From a virus, in the IMG/VR virus record IMGVR_UViG_3300007512_000194, positions 1 through 24,348 of that record: a stretch of 24,348 bases of DNA; one strand, given 5' to 3'. Positions within the stretch are counted from its first letter, which is position 1, and every line of letters starts with the position of its first letter. A model generated the notes under the pieces. The model searched no databases. It worked only from the letters and a program-made list of their open reading frames with translations, and was not told where the DNA came from. Below are positions 23,275 through 24,348 of this stretch, piece by piece. Both the position numbers and the translations under genes were made by a program.

Positions 23275-24348
23275 CTATGGAAGCGGCATTGACACGCCAA
23301 TAATGGCCCAAGTATAAGCTCCTCCCCCCGCAGCTAGAGCCTGAATTCGTATTCCTTCGGTGGCTTCGAGAGATTGTAAAGCAGCATTATCAATCAGTTC
23401 GCTCCCGTTGGGACGCACTTCTGCTTCACGGTGAGCGCTAATATTTTTAATATAAAACACACTCCCATCGACCGTAGATGCAGCTGGTAGCGAAGCGGTA
23501 ATGTTAGTCAGTGAACCGCTCATGTAAATGATATTATCAGAAATCGCCACACTATAATTTGAAGTTTTTACTGCGTAGGGGAGCTTCAGCCCATATCCTA
23601 CTACCAAGTTGGAACAACTTAATGCAGTTCCCGTGGCGCCCGAAGAACCAGTGCTAAAAGATAAAGCTCCATCTGACATAAAGCTTCCATCGGTGCTTCT
23701 CAAAAATTGAATATCGCCGGCGCCTCCGGACCCCGTAGCGTCGGTGGCTACATTTGTCAAGTTCGCACCGTCACCATAGAATGCGGATGCTGAAATGTTT
23801 ACCGAAGCTGTGAGAGTGCCGGCGACATCAACAGTGCCAGCGGCGGGGTCTAAAGTAATATCTCCATCCACATCAAATACCAGATGGGCTGCAGTAGCAT
23901 TGTCATCAACTGTTGAGATCGTGGTTGCGCCATGGGTAGTGGTTTGAATCTGGAAGTAATCGCCACTATCGGCTGAACTTTCAATTCTAAGATCGACACC
24001 ACCGTCCTCAACATCAAGTTGGATTCCGTAGTTGACGTCTCCGCCCCCAGCTTCGATTCTTGCCCCTTGGACAAGGCTGCTGCCGTTTGTTCCGCCTTGC
24101 GCGTTAATAAACACACCGTATAGAAAGGCTCCGCCGGCGTCAGCAGCGTGCGAAAGCGTCGGGGTGACGTGTAAGCCATACATGTAGTTGTTGCCGTTGG
24201 TGGCTGTCGTGTTATCCATGTCAAGTTGGATACCATACATGGTGTTGTCTGACGTGGAAGCGCCGGTCTTATCCCAGTCTATGTGCAAGCCGGTTATTGA
24301 GGCTTCAGTGAGATCCGAGTAATTCTTGTCTAGTTTTATTCCTGTTGT
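23275..24348 (-). CDS. Fibre-like / beta-helical virion protein, C-terminal part (runs off right edge)
   Basis: The frame is open to the right edge, giving 357 visible residues. A TTG at 24288 is in frame but is probably an internal Leu, because the same repeat pattern continues upstream of it. Rungs of the form (Y)GIxLDxxx recur every 17-20 residues: GIKLDKN, GLHIDWDKTG, YGIQLDMDN, YGLHVTP, YGVFINAQG and YGIQLDVEDGG. This suggests a beta-helix. ASAFYGDGANLTNV (168-181 counted from that TTG) is the 'GDG..LTN' linker common in tail fibres and other trimeric surface proteins. The last ~100 residues form a separate strand-rich domain (YSVAISDNIIYMSG; GSVFYIKNIS; AYTWAIIGV). No S74 self-cleaving chaperone domain was seen at the end. 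A tail or head fibre is likely; its exact place on the virion is unknown. Confidence 0.7.
   Translation of the reverse strand, partial: TTGIKLDKNYSDLTEASITGLHIDWDKTGASTSDNTMYGIQLDMDNTTATNGNNYMYGLHVTPTLSHAADAGGAFLYGVFINAQGGTNGSSLVQGARIEAGGGDVNYGIQLDVEDGGVDLRIESSADSGDYFQIQTTTHGATTISTVDDNATAAHLVFDVDGDITLDPAAGTVDVAGTLTASVNISASAFYGDGANLTNVATDATGSGGAGDIQFLRSTDGSFMSDGALSFSTGSSGATGTALSCSNLVVGYGLKLPYAVKTSNYSVAISDNIIYMSGSLTNITASLPAASTVDGSVFYIKNISAHREAEVRPNGSELIDNAALQSLEATEGIRIQALAAGGGAYTWAIIGVSMPLP

Noticed and set aside
24286-24288. TTG as the start of the fibre-like gene
   Set aside because: The frame and its GI(x)LD repeat pattern continue upstream to the window edge and no ribosome binding site precedes the TTG, so the gene is treated as truncated.
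1-24348. CRISPR array, tRNA genes, insertion sequences or integration sites
   Set aside because: No regularly spaced repeats, cloverleaf-like genes, transposase or integrase coding, or terminal inverted repeats were noticed on either strand.

Overview
The window is a piece of a tailed, contractile-tail bacteriophage (myovirus) of the T4 superfamily. Every gene that can be supported lies on the minus strand, so transcription runs from high to low coordinates. The virion proteins resemble T4 neck, sheath, tube, capsid and scaffold proteins, but gene order and several gene contents differ from T4. The style of the proteins suggests a marine or other environmental T4-like phage of a heterotrophic bacterium. 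That host guess is inference only; no host marker or tRNA was seen.

Layout in the direction of transcription (right to left): a fibre-like protein cut by the right edge (23275-24348); the head genes, an acidic gp22-type scaffold (21996-23174) and a gp23-type major capsid protein (20167-21957), closed by a strong terminator; a solo 148-residue virion-like protein (19538-19984) with its own candidate promoter and terminator; the neck and tail-completion genes of gp13, gp14 and gp15 type (19356 down to 16706); an enlarged gp18-type sheath (13661-16591); a gp19-type tube (13000-13596); a gp26-type protein and a 75-codon frame that may be joined to it by frameshifting (11878-12970); a terminator; the tape measure (9067-11805); a tube-initiator-like protein, a LysM protein and a 1324-residue hub-like protein (3612-9060); and an unrecognised 431-residue protein (2307-3602). 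Without a clear break the same series continues into a short family A DNA polymerase (1111-2295) and a divergent tubulin/FtsZ-like protein (263-1114). A good host-type sigma70 promoter then precedes a gp32-type single-stranded DNA-binding protein cut by the left edge (1-218).

Three things stand out. The 8-mer ACTATTTA (minus strand) recurs in five intergenic gaps, always in the same orientation, upstream of scaffold, the 148-residue protein, sheath, tube and tape measure; it is a good candidate for this phage's late promoter. The tubulin-like protein has the order of tubulin/FtsZ elements but a degenerate GTPase signature. The gp26-type gene ends in a T7 run at which a +1 (or -2) slip would fuse it to the next frame, as in tail-assembly chaperones of other phages.

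No portal, prohead protease, terminase, integrase, CRISPR array, insertion sequence or tRNA gene was found. All plus-strand open frames look like shadows of minus-strand genes.
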